Source of the DNA: Chloroflexota bacterium
GTDB lineage: Bacteria; Chloroflexota; Limnocylindria; Limnocylindrales; CSP1-4
Direction: 5' to 3'
Length of the DNA stretch: 9,265 nt
Assembly (NCBI GenBank): GCA_013695255.1
Contig: JACDAV010000362.1
Span: 1-9,265, forward strand
In this document: in pieces, positions 1-5,211 of the stretch
How positions within the stretch are numbered: position 1 is the first letter of the stretch
Layout: every line of letters starts with the position of its first letter
The notes under the pieces: model-generated
What the model was told of the DNA's origin: nothing
Database searches by the model: none
The model's input: the letters and a program-made list of their open reading frames with translations, nothing else
Translations under genes and position numbers: made by a program

Positions 1-718
1 CCCCATGCCAGCGGTCGCGGGCCGCGGCCACGAGCGCCGCGGCAAGCTCCTGGCCCGCGGTCGCCCGCGTTGCCTGCTGCTCGGCCTGGGCGGCCAGCCG
101 TCGCGCCTGCGGCCGCAGCTCGCTCAGGATGTCCTCGACGCGAGCGAGGTTCGTCTCCGACTCGGCCAGCTGGTCCTCGGCCTTCCGGCGGCGGCGCTCG
201 TGCCGTCGGACGCCGGCCACCTCCTCGAACAGCGGCCGACGCTCCTCGGGTCGAAGCGCCAGCGCCTGATCGACCATCCCCTGGCCGATGAAGAGGAAGG
301 CGTTGTCCGCCAGGTTCGCCGCGTCGAGGAGGTCGACGAGGTCGCGCAGGCGGACGCGCTGCTTGTTGAGCAGGTAGTCGTTCTCACCGGAGCGGAACAG
401 GCGGCGGCCGAGCTCGAGCACGCTGTAGTCGACCGGGAGCAGCCCGTCCGCGTTGTCCAGGACCAGCGTCACATCGGCCATGCCGAGGGCGGATCGGCGC
501 TCGGAGCCCGCCCAGATGACGTCCTCCGACCGCCGGGTCCGGAGCGACCGGCCCTGTTCGCCGAGCGCCCAGCGGAGCGCATCGGCGAGGTTGCTCTTGC
601 CGGAGCCGTTCGGCCCGACGACCGCGGAGATGCCCGGCCCGAACTCGACGACGGTCCGCTCGGCGAACGATTTGAAGCCCTGGAGACGGAGCGCCAGGAG
701 TCGAGCCGGGGCCGTCAA
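1..718 (-). CDS. smc: Chromosome segregation ATPase SMC, N-terminal part (cut by left edge)
   Basis: SMC forms ring-shaped dimers that, with ScpA and ScpB, compact and segregate the chromosome. About 239 codons of the N-terminal ATPase head are visible. The opening has the SMC pattern LRLQGFKSFAERTVVEFGPG (residues 10-29), followed by Walker A GPNGSGKS at 35-42 and ALGEQG. Later come RSGENDYLLN, FIGQGMVDQAL and RPEERRPLFEEVAG, after which an Arg/Glu/Ala-rich coiled coil begins. The hinge, signature motif and Walker B lie beyond the edge. The start is a TTG whose bases overlap the rnc stop in TTGA. No ATG, GTG or TTG start lies close upstream in this frame and no Shine-Dalgarno is visible, so translation probably depends on coupling to rnc. 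The segment before FIGQG (NLADNAFLF) departs from the usual GLGxxAYSI. Family assignment is secure; the start is fairly secure. Confidence 0.95.
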   Translation of the reverse strand, partial: MTAPARLLALRLQGFKSFAERTVVEFGPGISAVVGPNGSGKSNLADALRWALGEQGRSLRTRRSEDVIWAGSERRSALGMADVTLVLDNADGLLPVDYSVLELGRRLFRSGENDYLLNKQRVRLRDLVDLLDAANLADNAFLFIGQGMVDQALALRPEERRPLFEEVAGVRRHERRRRKAEDQLAESETNLARVEDILSELRPQARRLAAQAEQQATRATAGQELAAALVAAARDRWHG

Positions 719-1500
719 GGGGAGATCGCCCGGCGGGGCACGCGGCGCGGCTCGACCTCGACCGGCCGGGCCGGCATGACGGTGGTGCCTCCGCCCGCTG
801 GACCGCTGACGCGGGTCATCAGCGCCTCGAGCGCCTGGGCCGCGGCTTCCGTCTCCGCCACCCGACGCGAGGCGCCCTCGCCGGAACCGAGGACCTCGTC
901 CCCGACCCGGACCTCGATCCGGAACAGCCTGGCGTGGTCAGGCCCGGTCGTCTCGAGGACCAGGTACTGCGGTCGGACGCCGCTCGCCCGCTGGGTCCAC
1001 TCCTGGAGCCGACTCTTCGGGCTCTTGAGCAGGCCGATGGAGCCGTCGGCCGTCAGCTCCGGCTCGGCCAGATCGATCAGCCAGTCGCGGGTCGCGGGCC
1101 AGCCGAGGTCGAGGTAGATCGCGCCGGCGAGCGCCTCGAACGACTGGGCGAGGAGGCTGGGCCGGCGCCGCCCACCGCCTGCAGCCTCGCCTTCACCAAG
1201 CAGGAGGTGGGCACCGAGGTCGATCCGTGAGGCCAGGCGGGCCAGTCCCGAGGCGGACACGATCGCGGCGCGCCGAGCGGAGAGCATGCCCTCGTCGTCG
1301 CCCGGGTGGCGGACGAACAGCGCGTCGGCCATGGCGAGGTTCACCACAGCGTCGCCGAGCATCTCCAGCCGCTCGTTGTGGGCTCGTGCGGCAGCGGGAT
1401 GCTCGTGGAGCCAGCTGCTGTGGACCAGCGCCTGCTGCAGCAGCCGGAGATCGCGGAGCGGGAGACCGAGGCGCTCGGCGAGGGCGGCAGCGCTGCCCAC
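715..1500 (-). CDS. rnc: Ribonuclease III
   Basis: RNase III cuts double-stranded RNA, notably pre-rRNA stems and some mRNA leaders. The nuclease domain comes first: LGLPLRDLRLLQQALVHSS, then the signature NERLEMLGDA with metal-binding Glu46 and Asp50, then QSFEALAGAIYLD at about 119-131. A dsRNA-binding domain follows at about 163-233, with SPKSRLQEW, GPDHARLF and GSGEGASRRVAETEAA. The C-terminal tail of about 30 residues is Pro/Arg-rich. Odd point: the position that is normally a metal-binding Asp (ADxFEA pattern) is Gln119 (CAG), while Glu122 is kept. I chose GTG at 1500, 19 bases after the acpP stop, because it leaves the usual short lead before the domain. An upstream ATG at 1581 would overlap acpP and add 27 unlikely residues. 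The stop overlaps the smc start. Length from GTG is 261 residues, ordinary for the family. Confidence 0.93.
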   Translation of the reverse strand: MGSAAALAERLGLPLRDLRLLQQALVHSSWLHEHPAAARAHNERLEMLGDAVVNLAMADALFVRHPGDDEGMLSARRAAIVSASGLARLASRIDLGAHLLLGEGEAAGGGRRRPSLLAQSFEALAGAIYLDLGWPATRDWLIDLAEPELTADGSIGLLKSPKSRLQEWTQRASGVRPQYLVLETTGPDHARLFRIEVRVGDEVLGSGEGASRRVAETEAAAQALEALMTRVSGPAGGGTTVMPARPVEVEPRRVPRRAISP

Positions 1501-1519
1501 CGATGCCGGCGCCGAGTGG

Positions 1520-1756
1520 TCAGGCGGACTTGTCGTCGATGTAGTCGACGGCGTCCTGTACGGTCCGGATCTTCTCCGCATCCTCGTCCGAGATCTCCGT
1601 CCCGAACTCCTCCTCGAGGCTCATGATGAGCTCGACGAGGTCCAGGGAGTCGGCGTTGAGATCGTCCACGAACGACGCTTCGGGCTTGACCTCATCCTCG
1701 TCGACGCCGAGCTGTTCGACGACGAGCTTCTTCAGCCGATCGTAGGTGCTGGCCAC
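1520..1756 (-). CDS. acpP: Acyl carrier protein
   Basis: Small acidic protein of 78 residues that carries growing fatty acyl chains on a 4'-phosphopantetheine arm. The attachment site is Ser37 in [14 protein letters not shown], the classic ACP DSL motif, followed by [16 protein letters not shown], typical of helices II and III. It supplies acyl-ACP to PlsX, encoded upstream in the same operon, and its prosthetic group derives from CoA, whose synthesis needs CoaD from the same cluster. The start is GTG, preceded by GAGGAG at a 7-base spacing. This start lies inside the nusB reading frame (65-base overlap), so ribosomes finishing nusB run over the acpP initiation site. acpP next to rnc and smc is a widespread arrangement. 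Identity and start are both well supported. Confidence 0.97.
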   Translation of the reverse strand: MASTYDRLKKLVVEQLGVDEDEVKPEASFVDDLNADSLDLVELIMSLEEEFGTEISDEDAEKIRTVQDAVDYIDDKSA

Positions 1757-2237
1757 TGACGCTCTCCTCGGAGTTGGATGGTGGTGCCGTCGACCGTGAG
1801 CCGCTGGGGTCCGCTGCGATCTTCCCGAGCACGCCGTTCACGAGGCGTCGCATCGGGTCTCCACTGTAGATCCGTGCCAGCTCGACCCACTCGGCGATCG
1901 CCACCCGGGCCGGCGTGGCGGAGTGTAGCACCTCCCCAACGGCGCAACGGAGCAGCGCGCGATCCATCCGGGCCAGCTGGACGACCGGATACTGGGGCGC
2001 GATCACCTCGATCCGGGCGTCGATCCGGTCGCGGTTGGCGACCACCAGCTGCACGATCCCGCGGGCCACCGAGGCGGCTTCGGCGTCGCTCTCGGTCTGG
2101 GCGAGATGGCGCTCCAGGATGGTGCCCGCCGTGCGCTGCCCGAACTCGGCCTCGAACAGCGCGGCCAGCGCCAGACGGCGCCCCACGCGTCGGGAACGCG
2201 TCAGGTCCGCCCGCGTACCGTGTCGATCTGCGGTCAC
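1692..2237 (-). CDS. nusB: Transcription antitermination factor NusB with a C-terminal extension
   Basis: NusB binds NusE (ribosomal protein S10) and boxA RNA to stop premature termination in rRNA operons. Family features are [17 protein letters not shown] near the N-terminus, [20 protein letters not shown] in the middle, and [18 protein letters not shown] followed by [12 protein letters not shown] at the end of the fold. I chose GTG at 2237 because GGAG stands 5 bases before it. The longer frame starting at ATG 2291 would begin inside an intergenic repeat. This gives 181 residues, longer than the usual 130-160. The excess is a tail of about 43 residues after GKIA, ending in an Arg-rich run ([13 protein letters not shown]). 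The last 65 bases overlap acpP in another frame. Neighbour of asp23, as often seen elsewhere. The tail could be real or a by-product of a lost stop. Confidence 0.92.
   Translation of the reverse strand: MTADRHGTRADLTRSRRVGRRLALAALFEAEFGQRTAGTILERHLAQTESDAEAASVARGIVQLVVANRDRIDARIEVIAPQYPVVQLARMDRALLRCAVGEVLHSATPARVAIAEWVELARIYSGDPMRRLVNGVLGKIAADPSGSRSTAPPSNSEESVSGQHLRSAEEARRRTARRRRG
1764..1769 (-). promoter_or_regulatory. Ribosome binding site of acpP
   Basis: GAGGAG on the minus strand, 7 bases before the GTG start at 1756. It lies within the 3' part of the nusB reading frame, so acpP has its own strong initiation signal although it is embedded in another gene. Confidence 0.75.
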
Positions 2238-2242
2238 CGTTG

Positions 2243-2246
2243 CTCC
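2243..2246 (-). promoter_or_regulatory. Ribosome binding site deciding the nusB start
   Basis: GGAG on the minus strand, 5 bases before GTG at 2237. It supports this start over the in-frame ATG at 2291, which lies inside a repeat copy. Confidence 0.6.
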
Positions 2247-2259
2247 GTAACGTTCGCTC

Positions 2260-2296
2260 CGAGGTCGAAGGCGGAGCTCCGCCGACGCCATTCGCC
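2260..2296. repeat. Dispersed palindromic repeat, copy upstream of nusB
   Basis: On the plus strand this 37-base segment runs CGAGG, then the perfect 14-base palindrome GGCGGAGCTCCGCC, then GACGCCATTCGCC. It is a diverged copy of the 33-base unit found twice at 3961-4026, sharing the CGAGG start, the GCGGAGCTCCGC core and the GACGCCAT(C/T)CGCC end. It fills most of the gap between asp23 and nusB. Its function is unknown. A stem in the mRNA or a remnant of a small mobile repeat (REP-like) are both possible. Confidence 0.75.
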
Positions 2297-2317
2297 CGAG
2301 GATTTCGCCCGAGGATT
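2292..2317. repeat. Exact 13-base tandem duplication between asp23 and nusB
   Basis: The plus-strand word TCGCCCGAGGATT occurs twice back to back. It covers the junction region of the dispersed repeat (the CGCCCGAGG joint between units) and ends two bases before the asp23 stop codon. It looks like a small slippage duplication within the repeat array. Confidence 0.8.
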
Positions 2318-2336
2318 CTCAGCTCCCGACGCCATC
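2310..2336. repeat. Degenerate repeat unit reaching into the 3' end of asp23
   Basis: Plus-strand CGAGG, TT, AGCTCC and CGACGCCATC align in order with the 33-base unit at 3961-3993, with small gaps. If homologous, the last codons of asp23 (encoding DGVGS) and its stop come from a repeat unit. The match is imperfect and could be partly chance. Confidence 0.4.
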
Positions 2337-2633
2337 GACGACGACCGTGGCCGCCTCCAGCTCGAGCCCGAGGAGCCGCTCGACGGTCGCGCCGATCGCC
2401 GAGCGAACCTGCGCCGTCAGCGGCTCGAGCGGATGACCCGACCGGGCAACGAAGACGAGACGCACGATCACCCGACCGTCGCGCACCCGCGCGGCGACCG
2501 ACCGGCCGAGGAACGCGCGCCGCCATGCCGGGCCGGCGCGCCCGACGCGCAGCACGCCCGGCACCTCCAGGACCGCCAGACGGACCATCTCGGCGATCAC
2601 GGGACCGCGGACGGTCAGGCTGCGCTGGGTCAT
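2319..2633 (-). CDS. Asp23/Gls24 family (DUF322) envelope-stress protein
   Basis: A 104-residue protein of the alkaline-shock Asp23/Gls24 family. In Firmicutes, members are linked to the cell envelope and its stress response; the molecular role is unsettled. The opening LTVRGPVIAEMVRLAVLEVP matches the family's usual start, in which a helix follows the 'I..V.....V.GV' pattern. The middle (VAARVRDGRVIVRLVFVARSG) gives alternating strands, followed by an amphipathic helix (LTAQVRSAIGATVERLLGLE) and a closing strand (AATVVVDGVGS). No signal peptide or membrane segment is present. The start ATG overlaps the plsX stop in ATGA and has GGAGG 7 bases upstream, the best Shine-Dalgarno among the coupled genes. 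Proximity to nusB is common; here it also stands where fab genes sit in many plsX-acpP clusters. Its last codons may derive from a repeat unit. Confidence 0.85.
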   Translation of the reverse strand: MTQRSLTVRGPVIAEMVRLAVLEVPGVLRVGRAGPAWRRAFLGRSVAARVRDGRVIVRLVFVARSGHPLEPLTAQVRSAIGATVERLLGLELEAATVVVDGVGS

Positions 2634-3685
2634 GAGCCGACCTCCGTGGCTGGGCGGATCGTCGGCGCGCGCATGGCGGCCGCGATCACGTCCGGCAGGC
2701 CGGCACGGGCGCCGCGGGCACCGACCTCGATCGCGTGGTGGATCATCCGCCGCTTCGCCCGGCCGTGGGTGATGATGACCGTCCCGCGGACGCCGAGGAG
2801 GGGCGAGCCGCCGACCCGCTCGTAGTCGAAGGTCTGGCGGATCCGACCGATGCCCGGCCTGAGCAGGAGGTAGGCGAGCCGGCCGCGCCACGTCGTCCGG
2901 AACTCCGTGCGGAACAGTTCGAAGATGAACGTGGACAGGCCTTCGAAGAACTTGATTACCACGTTGCCGAGTACCGCGTCGCACACGACCACGTCGGCCA
3001 TCGCCCGGGTCAGGTCCTTGCCCTCGACGTTGCCGATGAAGTTGAGGTCCGTCGCGTCGAGCAGCTCCGTCGCGCGCTGGACCCGGACCTCGCCCTTGCC
3101 CTTCTCCTCGCCGATCGACAGCAGCGCCACGCGTGGCCGGGCGACGCCGAGCACCCGCTCCGAGAAGACCGCGCCCATCCGGGCATATTGAGCGAGGTGC
3201 TCGGCGGTCGAGTCAGGGTTGGCCCCGATGTCGAGCAGCACCAGCGAGCCCGCGCTCGTGATCATCTGGACGGCCAGTGCCGGCCGGTCCACGCCAGGCA
3301 GGCGGCCGAGCCGCAGGACCGCGGCCGCCATCGCCGCACCCGTGTGACCGGCGGTCACGATCGCGTCCGCCTCACCGCGCTTCACGAGGTCCGTGGCGAC
3401 GAGGATCGAGGCATCCTTCTTCTCGCGCAGCGCCAGCGCGGGATGCTCGTCCATGGCGACGACCTGGGACGCATGGACCACGGACACGTTGGCGGGCAGA
3501 TCGCCGGCGAGGGCCCGGATCGTGGCCTCGTCGCCGACGAGGATCAGCCGGTCGGCGAGGTTCGCGCGGGCGAACGAGAGCGCGCCGTTGACGACCTCGA
3601 CCGGTCCGTGGTCGCCGCCCATCGCATCGACCGCGAGCCGGACGCCTGCCTCGAGCCCGCGGCCGGCCGCCCCGGGGCCGGTCAT
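2630..3685 (-). CDS. plsX: Phosphate acyltransferase PlsX
   Basis: PlsX converts acyl-ACP and phosphate to acyl-phosphate, the donor used by PlsY for the first acylation of glycerol-3-phosphate. The 351-residue product has normal length. Markers are AVDAMGGDHGP (from residue 18), ALREKKDASI, IVTAGHTGAAMAAA, LVLLDIGANPDS, LLSIGEEKGKG, NFIGNVEGKDL and GGSPLLGVRGTVIITHG. In the usual DGFxGN motif this protein reads DAVLGN, with Ala for the first Gly. The start ATG is 4 bases after the rpmF stop, without a visible Shine-Dalgarno, so translation is probably coupled. The frame is open further upstream through rpmF, but that part is a shadow. rpmF-plsX adjacency is classic in many bacteria. The end overlaps asp23 (ATGA). 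FabD, FabG and FabH, often downstream, are absent here. Confidence 0.95.
   Translation of the reverse strand: MTGPGAAGRGLEAGVRLAVDAMGGDHGPVEVVNGALSFARANLADRLILVGDEATIRALAGDLPANVSVVHASQVVAMDEHPALALREKKDASILVATDLVKRGEADAIVTAGHTGAAMAAAVLRLGRLPGVDRPALAVQMITSAGSLVLLDIGANPDSTAEHLAQYARMGAVFSERVLGVARPRVALLSIGEEKGKGEVRVQRATELLDATDLNFIGNVEGKDLTRAMADVVVCDAVLGNVVIKFFEGLSTFIFELFRTEFRTTWRGRLAYLLLRPGIGRIRQTFDYERVGGSPLLGVRGTVIITHGRAKRRMIHHAIEVGARGARAGLPDVIAAAMRAPTIRPATEVGS
2641..2645 (-). promoter_or_regulatory. Ribosome binding site of asp23
   Basis: GGAGG on the minus strand, 7 bases before the ATG at 2633, lying within the last codons of plsX. It allows strong initiation in addition to ATGA coupling. Confidence 0.7.
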
Positions 3686-3689
3686 CGCG

Positions 3690-3890
3690 TCAGGAAGCGG
3701 GCTCGTCGCCGGCCGGCTTGAGCTCGATCGCCTGGCGGCCGCCGTAGTAGCCGCAGTTCGGGCAGGCGTGGTGAGACTGCTTCTGCTCGTGGCAGTGCGG
3801 GCACTCCTCGAGCCTCGGCAGGTCGATGGCGAGGTGCGATCGCCGCTCGCCCTGCCGGGCGTGCGAGACGCGTCGCTTGGGCACACCCAT
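3690..3890 (-). CDS. rpmF: Large ribosomal subunit protein bL32
   Basis: A 66-residue protein of the 50S subunit. It begins MGVPKRRVSHARQGERRSH, the basic bL32 N-terminus that reaches into rRNA. It carries four cysteines in two CxxC pairs (Cys30/33 in CPHC and Cys43/46 in CPNCGYY), the zinc-binding form of the protein. The family's usual YYxGR pattern follows. The C-terminal tail is a little longer than usual. The ATG has a GGAG 13 bases upstream, too distant to be a convincing Shine-Dalgarno. Upstream is a 156-base gap holding two perfect copies of the repeat. Downstream, plsX starts 4 bases after the stop. DUF177-rpmF-plsX is a very common order. Confidence 0.97.
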   Translation of the reverse strand: MGVPKRRVSHARQGERRSHLAIDLPRLEECPHCHEQKQSHHACPNCGYYGGRQAIELKPAGDEPAS

Positions 3891-3960
3891 GGTTGTCTGG
3901 TCGCTCCGTCGTAGTCCTGGTCGGGATGAAGGCAGAATCGCGGTGGCAGCAGGTCCTCAC

Positions 3961-4026
3961 CGAGGTTGGCGGAGCTCCGCGACGCCATCCGCCCGAGGTT
4001 GGCGGAGCTCCGCGACGCCATCCGCC
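3961..4026. repeat. Two identical tandem 33-base palindromic repeat units
   Basis: The units 3961-3993 and 3994-4026 are identical base for base. Each has plus-strand CGAGGTTGGCGGAGCTCCGC followed by GACGCCATCCGCC, with the 12-base perfect palindrome GCGGAGCTCCGC inside. A partial third unit follows at 4027-4046 (CGAGGTTTCGAGGCGGGAGT), similar to the diverged flank of the copy at 2260. On the transcribed strand, GGCGGA can pair with TCCGCC across about 14 bases. The array begins right after the DUF177 stop and fills about half of the gap before rpmF. The remaining gap (3891-3960) shows nothing recognisable. The same family recurs near nusB. Confidence 0.9.
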
Positions 4027-4046
4027 CGAGGTTTCGAGGCGGGAGT

Positions 4047-4613
4047 CTACCGGGTCTCGTCGTCTCCGTCGACCCGGAAGGCGAGCAACGCCTCGAGACG
4101 CGGGTCGATGTCCGGCTCCGCGTGGGCGTGCGGCGGGCCCGCCAGCCGCTCGCCGCAGACCGGGCACAGGCCTGGACAGTCGGGCTCGCACAGCGGCGCG
4201 ATCGGCTCGGCCAGGATGACCGCCTCGCGGACGGGACTCTCGAGCTCCAGCTCATGGTGGTCGGTCAGCCGCAACACGTCCGAGTCCGTCGATGTGTCGA
4301 GCGGAGCGCCGGTCGTCATGTCGAGCGCCGGCAGCGCCTCCTCCTCGACATGGATCTCGATCGGGACCTCGACGTCACGCAGGCAGCGGCTGCACTCCCC
4401 GGCCAGCGACGTGGCGATGTCCGCCTGGACGAGCAGCCCGCGATTGGTCCGCGAGAGCCGGACGGTGCCCCCGATCGGGTCGGCCTGCCGAAGGTCCTGG
4501 CCGAGATCGATCGTCACGCCGGACACCCGGTAGTCCCGCATCGACCCGGCCGGCTCGGACAGGAGCCCCGCGACGTTCCAGGTGAGCGGCTCGCCGACGC
4601 CGCCCGGGCTCAC
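4047..4613 (-). CDS. DUF177/YceD family protein
   Basis: A 188-residue cytoplasmic protein of the DUF177 (YceD) family. From memory, the family is linked to 23S rRNA or large-subunit maturation, fitting its near-constant place before rpmF. The N-terminal half is rich in strands (DYRVSGVTIDL, GGTVRLSRTNRGLLVQADI). It then shows the first cysteine pair, ECSRCL (Cys74, Cys77), and later a four-cysteine cluster, PLCEPDCPGLCPVCG (Cys142, 146, 150, 153). Six cysteines so placed suggest a bound metal, probably zinc; this is inference. An acidic stretch separates the two parts. The GTG start overlaps the stop of the upstream coiled-coil gene in GTGA, so translation is probably coupled. It ends with TAG, just before the repeat array. 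Confidence 0.9.
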   Translation of the reverse strand: MSPGGVGEPLTWNVAGLLSEPAGSMRDYRVSGVTIDLGQDLRQADPIGGTVRLSRTNRGLLVQADIATSLAGECSRCLRDVEVPIEIHVEEEALPALDMTTGAPLDTSTDSDVLRLTDHHELELESPVREAVILAEPIAPLCEPDCPGLCPVCGERLAGPPHAHAEPDIDPRLEALLAFRVDGDDETR

Positions 4614-5170
4614 CGCCGTGCCGGCTCGGACGCCCTGCCGACCTCGTCCTCGTCGCCCTCGGCCTGGTCCCGACCGGGCTCGGCACCGTCCAGCTCCTCC
4701 TCGACGCCCTCGGGCCGCAGCTCGGCCCGCCGCTCGTCGAGCAGCTCGATCCCCTTCTTGATGCTCTGGAGCGTCCGGACCACGTCGCCCTCGAGGCCGA
4801 CGAGGACGGAGACCGCGTATTCGTCCGCGCCGCGCCTGATCTCGTGGGCGTCGGAGTCCGCGCGGGCGAGCATCCGGCGGCTCTCGTCGTCGGCCGCCTT
4901 GGTGAGCCCGCGCTCGTCGATCAGGAACGCCGCCTGCTCCTGCGCCCGGGCGACGATGCGCTCCGCCTCCTCCTGGGCCTTCTCGATGATCCGCTCACCT
5001 TCGGAGTTGATCCGCTTCGCCGCCCGGACCTCCTCGGGGACCGCCACGCGCAGCTCGTCGATCAGCCCCAGGGCGGCGTTCTGGTCGACCACGACGTTGT
5101 TGGTCAACGGCAGCTTCTTGCCGTTGGCGATGAGGGACTCCAGGCGCTCGACGAGGAAGATGATGTCGAT
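4610..5170 (-). CDS. SepIVA/DivIVA-like coiled-coil protein, probable ATC start
   Basis: Product of about 186 residues. It opens with DIIFLVERLESLIANGKKLP, then LIDELRVAVPEEV, a long Glu/Ala/Arg coiled coil (about residues 40-145), and an acidic, disordered C-terminus. This layout resembles mycobacterial SepIVA (Rv2927c), a septum-associated DivIVA-like protein that also sits beside a DUF177 gene; the likeness is recalled, not computed. A role in division or envelope growth is therefore inferred. Start: the conserved N-terminus continues 21 codons above the only ordinary start (TTG at 5107). No ATG, GTG or TTG exists in that extension before the coaD end. An ATC at 5170 stands 8 bases after GGAGG and matches the expected first residue, so I chose it. 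CTG at 5185 is the alternative, but the Shine-Dalgarno would then be inside the gene. The stop overlaps the DUF177 start. Confidence 0.8.
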   Translation of the reverse strand: MDIIFLVERLESLIANGKKLPLTNNVVVDQNAALGLIDELRVAVPEEVRAAKRINSEGERIIEKAQEEAERIVARAQEQAAFLIDERGLTKAADDESRRMLARADSDAHEIRRGADEYAVSVLVGLEGDVVRTLQSIKKGIELLDERRAELRPEGVEEELDGAEPGRDQAEGDEDEVGRASEPARR

Positions 5171-5178
5171 CGGAGGGT

Positions 5179-5183
5179 CCTCC
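5179..5183 (-). promoter_or_regulatory. Ribosome binding site before a probable ATC start
   Basis: GGAGG on the minus strand, 8 bases before ATC at 5170, in the 41-base gap after coaD. It is immediately followed by AC and CCTCC, so the site can pair with its own downstream bases (GGAG with CTCC, loop of 4). This might limit initiation. Confidence 0.55.
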
Positions 5184-5211
5184 AGGCGGGTCGCGGCCGG
5201 TCGTGGTCCGA

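Noticed and set aside
5..1117. 370-codon plus-strand reading frame opposite smc and rnc
   Set aside because: It lies opposite two clear conserved genes, has Arg/Pro/Ala-rich composition with no recognisable motif, and is expected from high GC.
1501..1581. Longer rnc start at ATG 1581
   Set aside because: It would overlap acpP by about 60 bases and add 27 Ser/Thr/Pro-rich residues unlike RNase III N-termini.
1732..2526. 264-codon minus-strand frame overlapping nusB and asp23
   Set aside because: Out of frame with both conserved proteins and made of Arg/Gly/Pro-rich sequence; neither end matches a known family.
3891..3940. Possible promoter before rpmF (TTCTGC and TACGAC, 18 bases apart, on the minus strand)
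   Set aside because: Both boxes match poorly to consensus and such pairs arise easily by chance; no supporting feature.
3961..4046. Repeat array as a CRISPR or a rho-independent terminator
   Set aside because: Units abut with no spacers, so it is not CRISPR. No T-run follows the stem on either strand and coding continues, so an intrinsic terminator is not supported.
3686..4255. Upstream extension of the plsX frame, including the repeat-encoded MASRSSANLG peptides
   Set aside because: The frame passes through rpmF and the intergenic repeat in a different phase; PlsX homology begins only at 3685. The repeat peptide is most likely not translated.
5105..5107. TTG at 5107 as start of the coiled-coil gene
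   Set aside because: It would remove the conserved DIIFLVERLE leader and has no Shine-Dalgarno at a proper distance.
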